Positions 53,337 through 63,457 are shown, counted from the stretch's first letter. The stretch is 64,000 nt of DNA from Pseudomonas mohnii (GCF_900105115.1 NZ_FNRV01000001.1:6412038-6476037); one strand, 5' to 3'. Notes: a model not told the origin generated them from the sequence alone. Program-made: numbers and translations.

Positions 53337-54605
53337 TTACCAGATCGGTAAGGTGTAGCTGAGGATCAAGCGGTTTTCATCGAGGTCGCTGCCAAAGTGG
53401 CTCGAACGCACGGTCGCGTTGCGCCATTTCACCCCGACATTCTTCAACGGGCCGCTCTGGACCACGTAGCCAATGTCGGTATCGCGCTCCCATTCCTTGC
53501 CTTCGGGCCGATTGCTGCCCAGGTCAATGTTGGAACCGTTGATGTAGCGGGTCATGAAGGTCAGGCCGGGCACGCCGACGGCTGCGAAGTTGTAGTCGTA
53601 GCGCGCCTGCCAGGACTGTTCGTCCTTGCTGGCGAAGTCGCCGATCTGGACGAAGTTCACCAGGAATGCATCGGCTCCGTTGATATAGGCAAACCCGGTG
53701 TCACCGCTCATGCCTTGATAGCCCAGGCCGAAGGCATGGCCGCCCAGGCTATAGGTGAACATGGCGCCGAACGCATTGTTGTCGATATTGCTGCCGCCAT
53801 CGTCGGTCGAACGGGCAAAGCGCAGGTCCGTCTTCAATGACTGGCCAGCGGTCACTGGCAGCAGGTAAGTCAGGTTGACCATGTGCTGGTCATAGAAGTT
53901 ATCGAGGTGGCCGTAGGCATAGCCGGTGGTCAGATTGCTGGACCACTTGTAGCTCAGGCTGGCGAAGTCGAAGCTGTCGCTCGTCAAATGGCGACTGGTG
54001 ATGCCCTTGGCGCCGGTTCGGGTAATGCCCATGTCTTCATAATTCGAAGAGTCGCGCTGATTGACCTGTGTCAGCCGTCCACCATCGATGGTCAGGCCTT
54101 CGATTTCCATCGAGGTCAACTGACCGCCTTCGAACGTTTGTGGCAGTAACCGTGAGTCGTTGGCCAATACCGTCGGCACCTTGGGCAGCAACGTGCCGAG
54201 TTTCAGCGTGCTTTTGGAGGCACGCAGCTTTGCCGTCACACCCATTTCGCCGTACTCGTCCTGAGCGCCTTTGCTCGTGTCGCTATGCCGTTTGAGCAGG
54301 CCGGAGCCGGCGCGATCAGGGCTGGAATCGAGCTTGACGCCCAACAGGCCGATGGCATCGAAACCGACACCGATCAAACCTTCGGTAAAACCCGACTCAT
54401 AGCGCAGCAGGAAACCTTGCGCCCATTCCTCTTGTTTGGATTGCGCAGCGTTGTCCTGGCGGTAATCCCGGTTGAAGTAGAAGTTACGCAGCTCGAGGCT
54501 GGCCTTGCTGTCCTTGACGAAGTCAGCAGAGGCGGGAGCCGAGAGACTGATGATACCGCCGGCAAGCAGCAGTCGGGTCGAGAGAGTGCAGGTATTGCGG
54601 TCCAT
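53337..54605 (-). CDS. OprD-family outer-membrane porin, second of two
   Basis: This 422-aa protein has signal residues 1-28 (LLLAGGIISLSAPASA) and a mature start VKDSKASLELRNFYFNRDYR. The barrel has PGLTFMTRYINGSNID and a final strand LILSYTLPIW. The ATG at 54605 is chosen over an upstream start; AGGGG lies about 8 bases ahead. It is only moderately similar to the first porin, so they are old paralogues and not a recent duplication. A terminator of the upstream acyl-CoA dehydrogenase lies between, so this porin has its own promoter. Confidence 0.9.
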   Translation of the reverse strand: MDRNTCTLSTRLLLAGGIISLSAPASADFVKDSKASLELRNFYFNRDYRQDNAAQSKQEEWAQGFLLRYESGFTEGLIGVGFDAIGLLGVKLDSSPDRAGSGLLKRHSDTSKGAQDEYGEMGVTAKLRASKSTLKLGTLLPKVPTVLANDSRLLPQTFEGGQLTSMEIEGLTIDGGRLTQVNQRDSSNYEDMGITRTGAKGITSRHLTSDSFDFASLSYKWSSNLTTGYAYGHLDNFYDQHMVNLTYLLPVTAGQSLKTDLRFARSTDDGGSNIDNNAFGAMFTYSLGGHAFGLGYQGMSGDTGFAYINGADAFLVNFVQIGDFASKDEQSWQARYDYNFAAVGVPGLTFMTRYINGSNIDLGSNRPEGKEWERDTDIGYVVQSGPLKNVGVKWRNATVRSSHFGSDLDENRLILSYTLPIW

Positions 54606-54682
54606 GATGAAGCCCCTTTGTTTTTTTATTGTTGAAAGGACGGGCACAGCGGCCCTCGCCATGGCGGCAAGGGCTTATGAAT

Positions 54683-54724
54683 AAAAAAACGCGGCGCCAA
54701 AATGAGAGGAGCTGACGCCGCGTT
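54683..54724 (-). terminator. Rho-independent terminator after the acyl-CoA dehydrogenase gene
   Basis: On the minus strand AACGCGGCG ... CGCCGCGTT with a 19-base loop is followed by TTTTTTATT. It starts about 10 bp after the dehydrogenase stop. Confidence 0.82.
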
Positions 54725-54734
54725 GGTGAAAACG

Positions 54735-56507
54735 TCAGAACTGTTCGGCGCTCAAGCCGTACAAAGGACCACTGCCAGCGCGAATGGATTGCTCCAGACT
54801 CAAGATGCGTGGCAGCAGGCGGTGGATGTAGAAGTCGGCGGTGGCGATTTTCGCGCCATAAAAACCTTCGTCTTCACTGCGTTTTTGCAGGGCGACCTGA
54901 GCCATCCGCGCCCAGAGCCAGGCGTAGGCGACGTAACCGAAGAGGTGCAGGTACTCCACCGAAGCGGCACCGACTTCGTTGCGATTGGTCGCCGCGCGAT
55001 CCTGCAGCCAGTCGCTCAGGTCCTCCAGGCACCGCACTGCGTCGAGCAGTTGAGCGGCATAGGGGGCGTTCGGCTGGGTGGCAAAGCGGCGAATCTCCCC
55101 GGTGAATTGGCGCAGCGCCAGTCCCTTGTCGGCCAGCACCTTGCGGCCGAGCAGGTCCAGCGCCTGGATGCCGTTGGTGCCTTCATAAATCTGCGCGATG
55201 CGCACGTCACGCACCAACTGCTCCTGGCCCCATTCGCGGATGTAGCCATGGCCACCGAACACTTGCTGGCCGTTGACACAGCTTTCCAGCCCGGTGTCGG
55301 TAAAAAACGCCTTGGCCACCGGTGTCAGCAACGCGACCAGGTCCTGTGCGCTTTCGCGTTCCCAGGCATCGTCGGAAAACTTCGCCAGGTCCAGTTGCTG
55401 CCCGACATAACTGGCGAACGCGCGGCCGCCTTCAGTCATGGCTTTCATGCTCAGCAACATGCGGCGCACGTCAGGGTGAACGATGATCGGGTCGGCTGCT
55501 TTGCCCGGGGCCATGGCACCGGTCGGCGAGCGGCTCTGAATGCGTTCGCGGGCATATGCCACGGCGCTCTGGTAGGACGCCTCGGCACAACCGATGCCCT
55601 GAATGCCGATGGACAGGCGTTCGTAGTTCATCATGGTGAACATCGCCGCCAGGCCCTTGTTCGCCTCACCGATCAACCAGCCGCTGGCGCCATCGAAGTT
55701 CATCACGCAGGTGGCCGACGCCTTGATGCCCATCTTGTGTTCGATCGAACCACAACTCACGGCATTGCCGGCGCCCAGGGAGCCGTCGGCATTGACCAGC
55801 ACTTTCGGCACCAGAAACAGCGAGATGCCTTTCGGGCCAGCCGGCGCATCCGGCAGCTTGGCCAGCACCAGGTGCACGATGTTTTCAGTCAGGTCCTGAT
55901 CGCCACCGGTGATGAAAATCTTGCTGCCGGTGATGGTGTAGCTGCCATCGGCCTGAGGCTCGGCGCGGGTGCGGATGAGCCCCAGGTCGGTGCCGGCGTG
56001 GGCTTCGGTCAGGCACATGGAACCGGCCCAGCGACCTTCATACATCGGCGGCAGATAGAGGTTTTTCAGGGTCTCGCTGGCATGGGCATCCAGCGCCAGG
56101 CAGGCACCGGAACTCAAGGCCGAATACAGCGCAAAGCTCGAGTTGGCGCCGTAGAGCATTTCTTCGAACTGCACCGCGAGCATCTTCGGCATGCCCATGC
56201 CGCCGAACTCGGCATTACCGGACAAACCCACCCAGCCGCCTTCGATGTAGGTGGTGTAAGCCTGCTTGAAGCCGATGGGCGTGGTGACTTGGCCTTCATG
56301 CCACTGCGCGCCTTCTTCATCACCGCTGCGATTGAGCGGTGCAATCAAGTGCGAGGTGACTTTCGCCGCTTCTTCAAGAATGGCGTCGGCCGTATCGGCG
56401 TCGACGGTGTCGGCCAGGGCCGGCAGGCGCGCCCACAGGGCCGGGGCGTCGAATACTTCATGCAGCACAAAGCGCATGTCGCGCAGTGGGGCATTGAATT
56501 GGGGCAT
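54735..56507 (-). CDS. Acyl-CoA dehydrogenase (long DmdC/FadE-like type)
   Basis: This 590-aa FAD enzyme introduces a double bond into an acyl-CoA. The N-terminal MPQFNAPLRDMRFVLHEVFD extension is typical of the 590-600 aa subgroup that includes methylmercaptopropionyl-CoA dehydrogenase. CLTEAHAGTDLGLIRTRA and ITGSKIFITGGDQDL are FAD/substrate motifs. VFGGHGYIREWGQEQLVRDVRIAQIYEGTN carries the catalytic Glu. A C-terminal extra helical domain is present. The ATG at 56507 is preferred over 56537. It lies 68 bp after the symporter gene in the same direction. The natural acyl group is unknown. Confidence 0.9.
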   Translation of the reverse strand: MPQFNAPLRDMRFVLHEVFDAPALWARLPALADTVDADTADAILEEAAKVTSHLIAPLNRSGDEEGAQWHEGQVTTPIGFKQAYTTYIEGGWVGLSGNAEFGGMGMPKMLAVQFEEMLYGANSSFALYSALSSGACLALDAHASETLKNLYLPPMYEGRWAGSMCLTEAHAGTDLGLIRTRAEPQADGSYTITGSKIFITGGDQDLTENIVHLVLAKLPDAPAGPKGISLFLVPKVLVNADGSLGAGNAVSCGSIEHKMGIKASATCVMNFDGASGWLIGEANKGLAAMFTMMNYERLSIGIQGIGCAEASYQSAVAYARERIQSRSPTGAMAPGKAADPIIVHPDVRRMLLSMKAMTEGGRAFASYVGQQLDLAKFSDDAWERESAQDLVALLTPVAKAFFTDTGLESCVNGQQVFGGHGYIREWGQEQLVRDVRIAQIYEGTNGIQALDLLGRKVLADKGLALRQFTGEIRRFATQPNAPYAAQLLDAVRCLEDLSDWLQDRAATNRNEVGAASVEYLHLFGYVAYAWLWARMAQVALQKRSEDEGFYGAKIATADFYIHRLLPRILSLEQSIRAGSGPLYGLSAEQF

Positions 56508-56575
56508 AACGTGAACCTCGTTGGGACGGTTGTGCAACGGGCACGGCGCCGCATGGGCGGGCCGTGCCTTTTCGA

Positions 56576-58249
56576 TCAGTGACTGGAAGCGGCGGCGGCA
56601 CCGAGACCGGTCTGGGCGCGGACGAACTGGTCGGCGAAGGCATCACGCTCCTTGTCGGCGCGCACGCTGCGGTCGAGCCTGGACACCACGACGATCACCA
56701 GGAACGCCAGCGGCATGGAAAACAGCGCCGGGTGGTCATACGGGAAGATCGCGTGAGCATGCCCGAGCACAGTGACCCAGACCGCTGGCGAGAGGATCAC
56801 CAGCACCAGCGCGCAAACCAGGCCGGCAAAACCGCCGATGATCGCGCCTTTGGTGGTCAGGCCTTTCCAGTACATGGCCATGATCAGCACCGGGAAGTTG
56901 GTCGACGCGGCGATGCCGAAGGTCAGGCCCACGAGGAACGCGACATTCATCTTCTCGAACAGAATGCCCAGCAGAATCGCGATGATGCCCAGGCCTACCG
57001 TGGCCATGCGCGTGACGCGCATTTCCTGTTTCTCGCTGGCCTTGCCCTTCTTGAACACGGTGGCGTAGAGGTCATGGGAGATCGCCGAAGCACCGGCCAG
57101 TGCCAGCCCGGACACCACCGCCAGGATGGTGGCGAAGGCGACCGCCGCGAGGAAGCCGAAGAACAGGTTGCCGCCGACCGCTTTGGCCAGGTGCATGGCC
57201 ACCATGTTGCCGCCGCCAATCAGGGCGCCGCCGACTTCACCGTTGACGTAGTACTGCGGATCGGTGCCGATGATCACCATCGCGGCAAAGCCGAGGGTGC
57301 ACACCACCAGGAAGAAGAAGCCGATGAAACCGGTGGCGTAGAACACCGATTTACGAGCCTCTTTGGCGTTAGGCACGGTGAAGAAGCGCATGAGAATGTG
57401 CGGCAGGCCGGCTATGCCGAACACCAGGCCCAGGGACATCGACGCGGTGTTGATCGGATCGGCGAGCATCGAGCCTGGGCCCATGATGTTCCAGCCGCTG
57501 GCGTGGGCCTGTACGGCTTTGTCGGCCAGGGTCTCGTAGCTGAAACCGAACTGCGACATCGCCATCACCGCGAGGGTGGTGCCACCGGCCAGCAACAGCA
57601 CGGCCTTGATGATCTGCACCCAGGTGGTGGCGATCATGCCGCCGAAGATCACATACACCAGCATCAGCGCACCGACGATCACCACCGCCACCGGGTAGTC
57701 GAGACCGAACAGCAGCTTGATCAACTGACCCGCACCGACCATCTGCACGATCAGGTAGCAGCACACCACCGTCAATGAACCGAAGGCCGCGAAGATCCGC
57801 ACCTTGTTCTGGTCCAGCCGATAGGAAACGATGTCGGCGAAGGTATAGCGCCCCAGATTGCGCAGACGCTCGGCCATCAAGAAGGTGATGATCGGCCAGC
57901 CGACGAAGAAGCCGATGGTATAAATGAAACCGTCGTAGCCCTTGGCGAACACCAGGCTGGATAGCCCCAGCAGGGTGGCTGCCGACATGTAGTCACCGGC
58001 AATCGCCAGGCCATTCTGAAAGCCGCTGATACCGCCGCCGGCCGTGTAGAAGTCCGAAGTGGATTGGGTTTGACGCGCTGCCCACCAGGTAATGGCCAGC
58101 GTGCCCAGGACGAAGACGAAGAACATGCCGATCGCATTCAGGTTGAGCGGCTGTTTTTCCACCGCCCCCAGGGCCGGTGCGGCGAGTACGACAGAGGCCG
58201 GCAACAGGCCGAGAGTGCCGAGGATGAGCTTGTTGAACAGGGTCATCAT
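56576..58249 (-). CDS. Sodium:solute symporter (SSS family, ActP-like)
   Basis: This 557-aa inner-membrane protein has about 13 helices, the first acting as a signal-like segment. The SSS signature is seen in [27 protein letters not shown] and [16 protein letters not shown] regions, and DIVSYRL and [13 protein letters not shown] are typical of acetate/glycolate permease ActP. Together with the DUF485 protein encoded just upstream it matches the yjcH-actP arrangement. It probably imports a short monocarboxylate that the adjacent synthetase then activates. The ATG overlaps the DUF485 stop (ATGATGA) with GGAGAGC upstream. Confidence 0.9.
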   Translation of the reverse strand: MMTLFNKLILGTLGLLPASVVLAAPALGAVEKQPLNLNAIGMFFVFVLGTLAITWWAARQTQSTSDFYTAGGGISGFQNGLAIAGDYMSAATLLGLSSLVFAKGYDGFIYTIGFFVGWPIITFLMAERLRNLGRYTFADIVSYRLDQNKVRIFAAFGSLTVVCCYLIVQMVGAGQLIKLLFGLDYPVAVVIVGALMLVYVIFGGMIATTWVQIIKAVLLLAGGTTLAVMAMSQFGFSYETLADKAVQAHASGWNIMGPGSMLADPINTASMSLGLVFGIAGLPHILMRFFTVPNAKEARKSVFYATGFIGFFFLVVCTLGFAAMVIIGTDPQYYVNGEVGGALIGGGNMVAMHLAKAVGGNLFFGFLAAVAFATILAVVSGLALAGASAISHDLYATVFKKGKASEKQEMRVTRMATVGLGIIAILLGILFEKMNVAFLVGLTFGIAASTNFPVLIMAMYWKGLTTKGAIIGGFAGLVCALVLVILSPAVWVTVLGHAHAIFPYDHPALFSMPLAFLVIVVVSRLDRSVRADKERDAFADQFVRAQTGLGAAAASSH

Positions 58250-58572
58250 TTGCTCTCCTCGAGAATGGCGGCGCCCAGGACATCGAAGCGCGTATTGGCG
58301 CTGTAGACATACCAGCCGGTCAGCAGCCAGGAAAACACGATGATTGCCGCGCCTACCGGCATGCCGAGCGTCAACATCCGGTGCTCGCCGAGCGGCGCGT
58401 GCAGCCACTGCGGGGCAAACGCCACAATCAGCATGAACAGGTAGTAAGTGCCCAGCACGGCGGCACTCAACGACCAGGCCAGGCGCGAACGACTGCTCAC
58501 CAGCTCAAGGAATTTGGGATTGTTGCGAATGCGTTCGCAACGTTGGGTATCGGTTGAATGGATGTCGATCAT
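58246..58572 (-). CDS. DUF485 membrane protein (YjcH-like)
   Basis: This 108-aa protein has two transmembrane helices (about residues 32-54 and 68-92) and the DUF485 motif [21 protein letters not shown]. It is regularly encoded next to ActP-type symporters, possibly as a small subunit. The start at 58572 has GGAG 6 bases ahead. Its last bases overlap the symporter ATG. Confidence 0.92.
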   Translation of the reverse strand: MIDIHSTDTQRCERIRNNPKFLELVSSRSRLAWSLSAAVLGTYYLFMLIVAFAPQWLHAPLGEHRMLTLGMPVGAAIIVFSWLLTGWYVYSANTRFDVLGAAILEESK

Positions 58573-58697
58573 CAGTAGCTCCACTTTTGTTTTTGTTATC
58601 GGTCCGTGGTGGGCCCGGCAGCGCCGAATTCGGCGTGCACGAGCCCGAGGCGGCAGGTTGAACACCTGCCGCCCGTGGGGTACATCGTTGTTTCGGG

Positions 58698-60320
58698 TTA
58701 GAGCGCGGCGGCCCGGTCGCGCAACACGTACTTCTGGATCTTGCCGGTGGATGTCTTCGGCAACAGGGTAAAGATCACGGTGCGCGGCACTTTGAAGCCG
58801 GCCAGGTGTTCGCGACAGAAAGTGATGATGTCTGCCTCGCAAACGTCCTGGTGATCGGTCTTGAGTGTGATGAAGGCGCAGGGCGTTTCGCCCCATTTTT
58901 CATCGGGACGGGCAACCACCGCGGCTTCCAGCACACCCGGATGGCGGTAGAGCACACCTTCGAGTTCGATGGTGGAAATGTTCTCGCCGCCGGAAATGAT
59001 GATGTCCTTGAGGCGATCCTTGATCTCGACGTAGCCGTCGGGATGACACACCGCCAGGTCGCCGGTGTGGAACCAGCCCCCTTCGAATGCTTCGGCAGTG
59101 GCGGACGGGTTCTTCAGGTAGCCCTTCATCACGGTATTGCCGCGCATGAAGATCTCACCGATGGTCAGGCCATCGCGCGGGGTCGGCTCCAGGGTCGCCG
59201 AATCAGCGACCATCACGCCTTCCAGGGTCGGGTAGCGCACGCCTTGACGAGACTTGATTTGCGCCCGCTCATCCAGGGGCAACTCGTCCCATTCGGCATG
59301 CCAGGCGCAAATCGTCACCGGGCCGTAGGTTTCGGTCAGGCCATACACGTGAGTGACCTTGATGCCCATCGCTTCGACGGCACCGATCACTTTGGCGGGC
59401 GGCGCGGCGCCGGCAACCATGGCGTTGACCGGATGATCGATGGCCGCTTTCGCCGATTCCGGCATGTTCACCAGGGCGTTGAGCACGATCGGTGCACCGC
59501 ACAGGTGAGTGATCTGATGTTCGCGAATCAGCGTCAGGATTTTCTGCGGGTCGACCCGGCGCAGGAACACATGCACACCGGCCATTGCGGTGATGGTCCA
59601 GGGGTAGCACCAGCCGTTGCAATGGAACATCGGCAACGTCCAGAGGTACACAGGGTGGTTGCCCATGGCCCAGGTCATCTGGTTGCCCAATGAGTTCAGA
59701 TAGGCACCGCGATGGTGGTAAACCACGCCCTTGGGATTACCGGTGGTGCCGGAGGTGTAGTTCAGGGAGATGGCTTGCCACTCGTCGGTTGGCCATTTCC
59801 AGGCAAAATCCGGATCGCCTTCGGCCAACAGCGCTTCGTAGTCCAGATCGCTGACGGCCTGGCCTTCGCCGTATTCCGGGTCGTTGACGTCGATTACCAG
59901 CGGCGGGTGATCGAGCATGCCGATCGCTGCGCGGATCACGTTGTGGAACTCACGGTCGGTAATCAACACCTTGGCTTCGCCATGCTGGAGCATGAAGGCG
60001 ATGGCCTCGGCATCCAGACGAACGTTGAGCGGGTTGAGTACGGCACCGATCATCGGCACGCCGAAATGCACCTCAAGCATCTCGGGAATGTTGGGCAGCA
60101 TCACTGCCACCGTGTCGTCCTTGCCGATGCCGCGACCGGCCAGGGCAGAGGCCAGTCGCCGGCAGCGGGCGTAGGTCTGCGCCCAGGTACGGCGGATCGA
60201 GCCGTGGATGACGGCGGGGTAGTGGGGATAAACGTTGGCAGTGCGCTCGATGAAGCTGAGCGGAGACAGGGCAATGTGATTGACAGCCGAAGGGTCTAAC
60301 CCTTGCTCATAGATCGACAT
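58698..60320 (-). CDS. Acyl-CoA synthetase (AMP-dependent, medium-chain/DmdB-like)
   Basis: This 540-aa enzyme activates a carboxylic acid with ATP and CoA. AMP-binding motifs are YTSGTTGNPKGVVYHHRGA (P-loop, about residues 185-200), YGLTETYGP, and WFHTGDLAVCHPDGYVEIKDRLKDII. The C-terminal catalytic Lys lies in PKTSTGKIQKYVLR. Closest family types are 3-methylmercaptopropionyl-CoA ligase and medium-chain fatty acyl-CoA ligases. It starts the minus-strand run synthetase - DUF485 - symporter - acyl-CoA dehydrogenase. It is divergent from the histidine kinase, whose response regulator probably controls it. Confidence 0.9.
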   Translation of the reverse strand: MSIYEQGLDPSAVNHIALSPLSFIERTANVYPHYPAVIHGSIRRTWAQTYARCRRLASALAGRGIGKDDTVAVMLPNIPEMLEVHFGVPMIGAVLNPLNVRLDAEAIAFMLQHGEAKVLITDREFHNVIRAAIGMLDHPPLVIDVNDPEYGEGQAVSDLDYEALLAEGDPDFAWKWPTDEWQAISLNYTSGTTGNPKGVVYHHRGAYLNSLGNQMTWAMGNHPVYLWTLPMFHCNGWCYPWTITAMAGVHVFLRRVDPQKILTLIREHQITHLCGAPIVLNALVNMPESAKAAIDHPVNAMVAGAAPPAKVIGAVEAMGIKVTHVYGLTETYGPVTICAWHAEWDELPLDERAQIKSRQGVRYPTLEGVMVADSATLEPTPRDGLTIGEIFMRGNTVMKGYLKNPSATAEAFEGGWFHTGDLAVCHPDGYVEIKDRLKDIIISGGENISTIELEGVLYRHPGVLEAAVVARPDEKWGETPCAFITLKTDHQDVCEADIITFCREHLAGFKVPRTVIFTLLPKTSTGKIQKYVLRDRAAAL

Positions 60321-60448
60321 TTTCGGGTACTCGGTGGCTTATTGTTAGCTCTATGGGTGATCTCGCGAGGCAGTCGCTGAGGGCACCTTTATGTCCGGAG
60401 TACGTTATATAACATCCAGCTATACGTATGGAAGTACAACCTAGGGCG

Positions 60449-60466
60449 TATAGTAGTTCTACTATA
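60449..60466. promoter_or_regulatory. Perfect palindrome in the divergent promoter region
   Basis: TATAGTAG-tt-CTACTATA, with 8-bp perfect arms, lies between the synthetase start (60320) and the kinase start (60550), in an AT-rich patch that also contains GTTATATAAC at about 60395. It is a candidate binding site for the FixJ-like regulator encoded at 62831; no consensus is available to me. Confidence 0.4.
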
Positions 60467-60549
60467 TTTCATTCTTTCCGATCCAAATCAATGCCGCCGC
60501 ATCTCCAAAGCCGGTATATGCTTGGTTTTCCTGACAAAGTGGACCCGCG

Positions 60550-62826
60550 ATGACCCTGACCCCCGTTCGATTGCACAGCTGGTTGCGCCTGCAGCGCGAA
60601 GGCGTGGCGTTGTCCGCCCGCGCCGATGCGTTGTGTCGTGCCCTTCAGGATTGCCCGGAAGTGCAGCGTGCGGTTTATCTCAGTTGGCAGCCCGGTGCGC
60701 GGATCTACGGTCACGAGGGCTCGGCCCAGCACTTTCCACCGGGCCTGGGCGACCCGGCGCTGGCCAGCGATCAGTTGCTGTTTGAGCATCTGGTCGAAGC
60801 CGGGCGTCTGGATCTGGCTCAAGTCCGTCAACTCGACTGCTGGTTGTCGGGCCGATTGCGTCGAGCGGCCATCAGCCATGGACAGGTGTTCGATCTGGCC
60901 TTGCAGCCGGGGCAGGCCGGGTTGTTGCTGGTGGAAGTGCGCGAGGGTGTGAGTCTCGACTGGCTGGGCTGGGTGCAGGATTTGTTGACGACATTGCTGA
61001 CCAGCGTCAATGGCATGCTGCGCGGTTCGCCGTTGCTGGGCCATGATCCGCAACCGAGCCTGTTGCTCGATGCACAGGGCCGACCGCTGGAGTTCAACGC
61101 GGCGCTATTGGCCTTGCTTGGCGAAAAGCCGTTGACCGATGTGTTGGGCTTTTTACCAGTCAATCATCGGGTGTTGGTGCGCGCGAGCCTGGATCAGCAA
61201 CGTGCCATCGAAGGCGTCGAGGCACAGTTCGAAGAGCAAATACTGATCTGGACCTTCATCCCCGATCCCCAGGACAACCGCGTGCTCGCCCGTTGCCGGT
61301 ACGCCACGACCCAGGTGCTGGCGGAGCGGGAAGCGGCCACCGCTCGCCGGCTGTACCGGCTGATCATCGAAAACACCACTGACCTGATTTCCCGGCACAC
61401 GCCGGACGGGCGCTTTCTCGATGCCTCGCCCGCGTCCTGGACCTTGCTCGGCTACTGGCCCGAGGAATTGCGCGGACAAATGGCCCAAGGCCTGTTCCAT
61501 GGGCAGGACCTGGCCAACCTGGTTCAGCGCGCGCGCGATGCGCTGGAGCAGGATGGATATCACACGATGACCTATCGCATCCGTCATCGCGACGGGCATT
61601 ACCTGTGGTTCGAAACCGCCTGCCGCGCGATACGCGAGACCTACACCGGAGCGGTGGTCGAAGTGGTCAGCGTCTCCAGGGACATCACGGCGCGGGTGCA
61701 GGCCGAGGAAAACAAGCGACGACTGGCCGAGGTGGTGGAGGCCAACACCGATCCGGTGCTGTTCATCGACCCCAAGGGCCAAGTCACTTACCTCAACCCG
61801 GCGGCGCGGCGCATCCTCGGCATCGATGAGCAGCAAGCGATGCCAGCCCTGGCCGAGTTGTTCGCCAGTAGCGACCTGGGGCGCCTGCAACGTGACGGCT
61901 GGAGCAGCGCCGAACGCGATGGCGTCTGGAGCACCGATGCGCGCTTGCAGCCGCCTGGCGGCGGCACATCGGTGCCCGTGTCGCTGGTGTTGCTGGCGCA
62001 CCGTTCCGCCGGCGGCGAGCGCTATTACTCGCTGGTGGCACGGGACATGACCGAAAGGGAGCTGCGCGAAGTGCAACAACGTCGCCATCAGGATGAGCTG
62101 GCGCACACCGCGCGGTTGGTGACGCTGGGCGAACTGGCCTCGGGGATTGCCCATGAAATCAACCAGCCACTGGCTGCCGTGGTGAATTACGCCAATGCGA
62201 GCCAACGCTATTTGCAGACCCTGGGCAGCAATCCCCAGGCGGCCGCCAGGGTGGCGCAAGGCCTGGAACGCATTACCCATCACGCCACCCATGCGTCTGA
62301 AGTGATCCGGCGTCTGCGCGCGTTTCTGCGCAAGGGGCAACGTCGCATGCAGGCGCTGAACCTGACTGAAGTCGCCCGTGAATCGGTGCGTTTGTGTGCC
62401 TGGGAGGCGAGCAATTGCCAAGTGACAATCGAGGATCGACTGCCGGATAATCTGCCGCCCGTTTATGCCGACCGCGTGTTGCTTGAGCAGGTGTTGCTCA
62501 ATTTGCTGCGCAATGCCATCGACGCTAATCGCGAGCAACATCCTGGCCAGCCTTCGCTGATCGTGATGGCGGTGGAGCAGGGCAGTGGTGGCACCCTGGA
62601 AATCAGTGTGCGAGACCAGGGGCCGGGGGTCGGCGAGCCCGAACTGGAGCAGATTTTTACCCCGTTCTACACCAGCAAGGCCGATGGCCTGGGGCTCGGC
62701 TTGTCCATGAGCCGCAGCATCATCGAGGGTTTCGGTGGCGAACTGCATGCCCGGCGCCAGCCTGTCGGGTTGCTGATGTGTTGCCGCCTGCCGCTTGCCG
62801 GTCCAACAAAACAACAACAGGAATGA
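60550..62826 (+). CDS. Soluble PAS-domain sensor histidine kinase (FixL-like)
   Basis: The protein is 758 aa with no transmembrane helix. A unique N-terminal 190 residues precede three PAS-like regions (about 175-255, 270-385 and 395-505; the second with RLIIENTTDLISRHTPDGRFLDASPA). HisKA follows, with phospho-acceptor His535 in ASGIAHEINQPLAAVVNYAN, then a HATPase with LLNLLRNAIDAN and DGLGLGLSMSRSIIEGFGG. This kinase core is of the FixL/DctB type. It is divergent from the acyl-CoA synthetase and 4 bp before the response regulator. Its signal may be an intermediate of the carboxylate pathway or redox state. No heme-binding residues were verified. Confidence 0.88.
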   Translation: MTLTPVRLHSWLRLQREGVALSARADALCRALQDCPEVQRAVYLSWQPGARIYGHEGSAQHFPPGLGDPALASDQLLFEHLVEAGRLDLAQVRQLDCWLSGRLRRAAISHGQVFDLALQPGQAGLLLVEVREGVSLDWLGWVQDLLTTLLTSVNGMLRGSPLLGHDPQPSLLLDAQGRPLEFNAALLALLGEKPLTDVLGFLPVNHRVLVRASLDQQRAIEGVEAQFEEQILIWTFIPDPQDNRVLARCRYATTQVLAEREAATARRLYRLIIENTTDLISRHTPDGRFLDASPASWTLLGYWPEELRGQMAQGLFHGQDLANLVQRARDALEQDGYHTMTYRIRHRDGHYLWFETACRAIRETYTGAVVEVVSVSRDITARVQAEENKRRLAEVVEANTDPVLFIDPKGQVTYLNPAARRILGIDEQQAMPALAELFASSDLGRLQRDGWSSAERDGVWSTDARLQPPGGGTSVPVSLVLLAHRSAGGERYYSLVARDMTERELREVQQRRHQDELAHTARLVTLGELASGIAHEINQPLAAVVNYANASQRYLQTLGSNPQAAARVAQGLERITHHATHASEVIRRLRAFLRKGQRRMQALNLTEVARESVRLCAWEASNCQVTIEDRLPDNLPPVYADRVLLEQVLLNLLRNAIDANREQHPGQPSLIVMAVEQGSGGTLEISVRDQGPGVGEPELEQIFTPFYTSKADGLGLGLSMSRSIIEGFGGELHARRQPVGLLMCCRLPLAGPTKQQQE

Positions 62827-62830
62827 CGTA

Positions 62831-63457
62831 ATGGCAGGTGCGACGGAGCACGTGGTGTATGTGGTCGACGATGACCAGGGCATGCTCGAATCAACCGTGT
62901 GGTTATTGGAGTCGGTCGGTCTCAAGGCCTTGCCGTTTACCAGTGGTGTCGAGTTCCTCGATGCCTGCGACGCCAGTCTCGATGCCTGCGTGATTCTCGA
63001 CGTACGCATGCCCGGCATGGGGGGGTTGAACGTACAGGAAGAAATGCGCGTGCGTGAGCTGAACCTGCCGATCATTTTCGTCAGCGGCCACGCCGATGTG
63101 CCAATCGTGGTCCGTGCCTTCAAGGCGGGCGCCCATGACTTCATCGAAAAGCCCTACAACGAGCAGTTGCTGCTCGACAGCGTGCAGCAGGCGCTGAGCA
63201 GTTGCGCCACGCAGCGGTCCGGCAATCAGGCCTTGCAGGCACGCTTGCTGACGCTGACTCCACGGGAACGCGACGTCATGTTGCCTCTGGTGCAGGGCTA
63301 CACCACCCGCGAAATCGCCGAGCAACTGGGCGTGAGTGCAAAGACCGTCGATCTGTATCGCTCGCGCGTCATGAAACGCATGCAGGCCAATACGTTACCG
63401 GACCTGGTGGGCATGGCCATAGCGGCGAACATGGTCGATCCACTGAAGCTGCGTTGA
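62831..63457 (+). CDS. FixJ/NarL-type response regulator
   Basis: This 208-aa regulator has a receiver domain (1-120) with acidic pocket VVDDDQG, phospho-Asp about 57 in CVILDVRMPGMGG, and conserved Lys in FIEKPYNEQ. The LuxR-type helix-turn-helix (about 140-200) reads LTPRERDVMLPLVQGYTTREIAEQLGVSAKTV. It starts 4 bp after the kinase stop with AGGA upstream, so the pair is one operon. The probable target is the divergent synthetase-symporter-dehydrogenase genes. Confidence 0.92.
   Translation: MAGATEHVVYVVDDDQGMLESTVWLLESVGLKALPFTSGVEFLDACDASLDACVILDVRMPGMGGLNVQEEMRVRELNLPIIFVSGHADVPIVVRAFKAGAHDFIEKPYNEQLLLDSVQQALSSCATQRSGNQALQARLLTLTPRERDVMLPLVQGYTTREIAEQLGVSAKTVDLYRSRVMKRMQANTLPDLVGMAIAANMVDPLKLR

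Noticed and set aside
52000..54605. The two OprD porins as a recent tandem duplication
   Set aside because: The proteins share the family pattern but differ along their whole length, and each has its own spacing and signals, so the split is old.
60550..62826. Assignment of the kinase to the CrbS/MxtR acetate-sensing family
   Set aside because: Those sensors carry an N-terminal SSS transporter domain; this protein has no transmembrane segment, only a unique soluble N-terminus and PAS domains.
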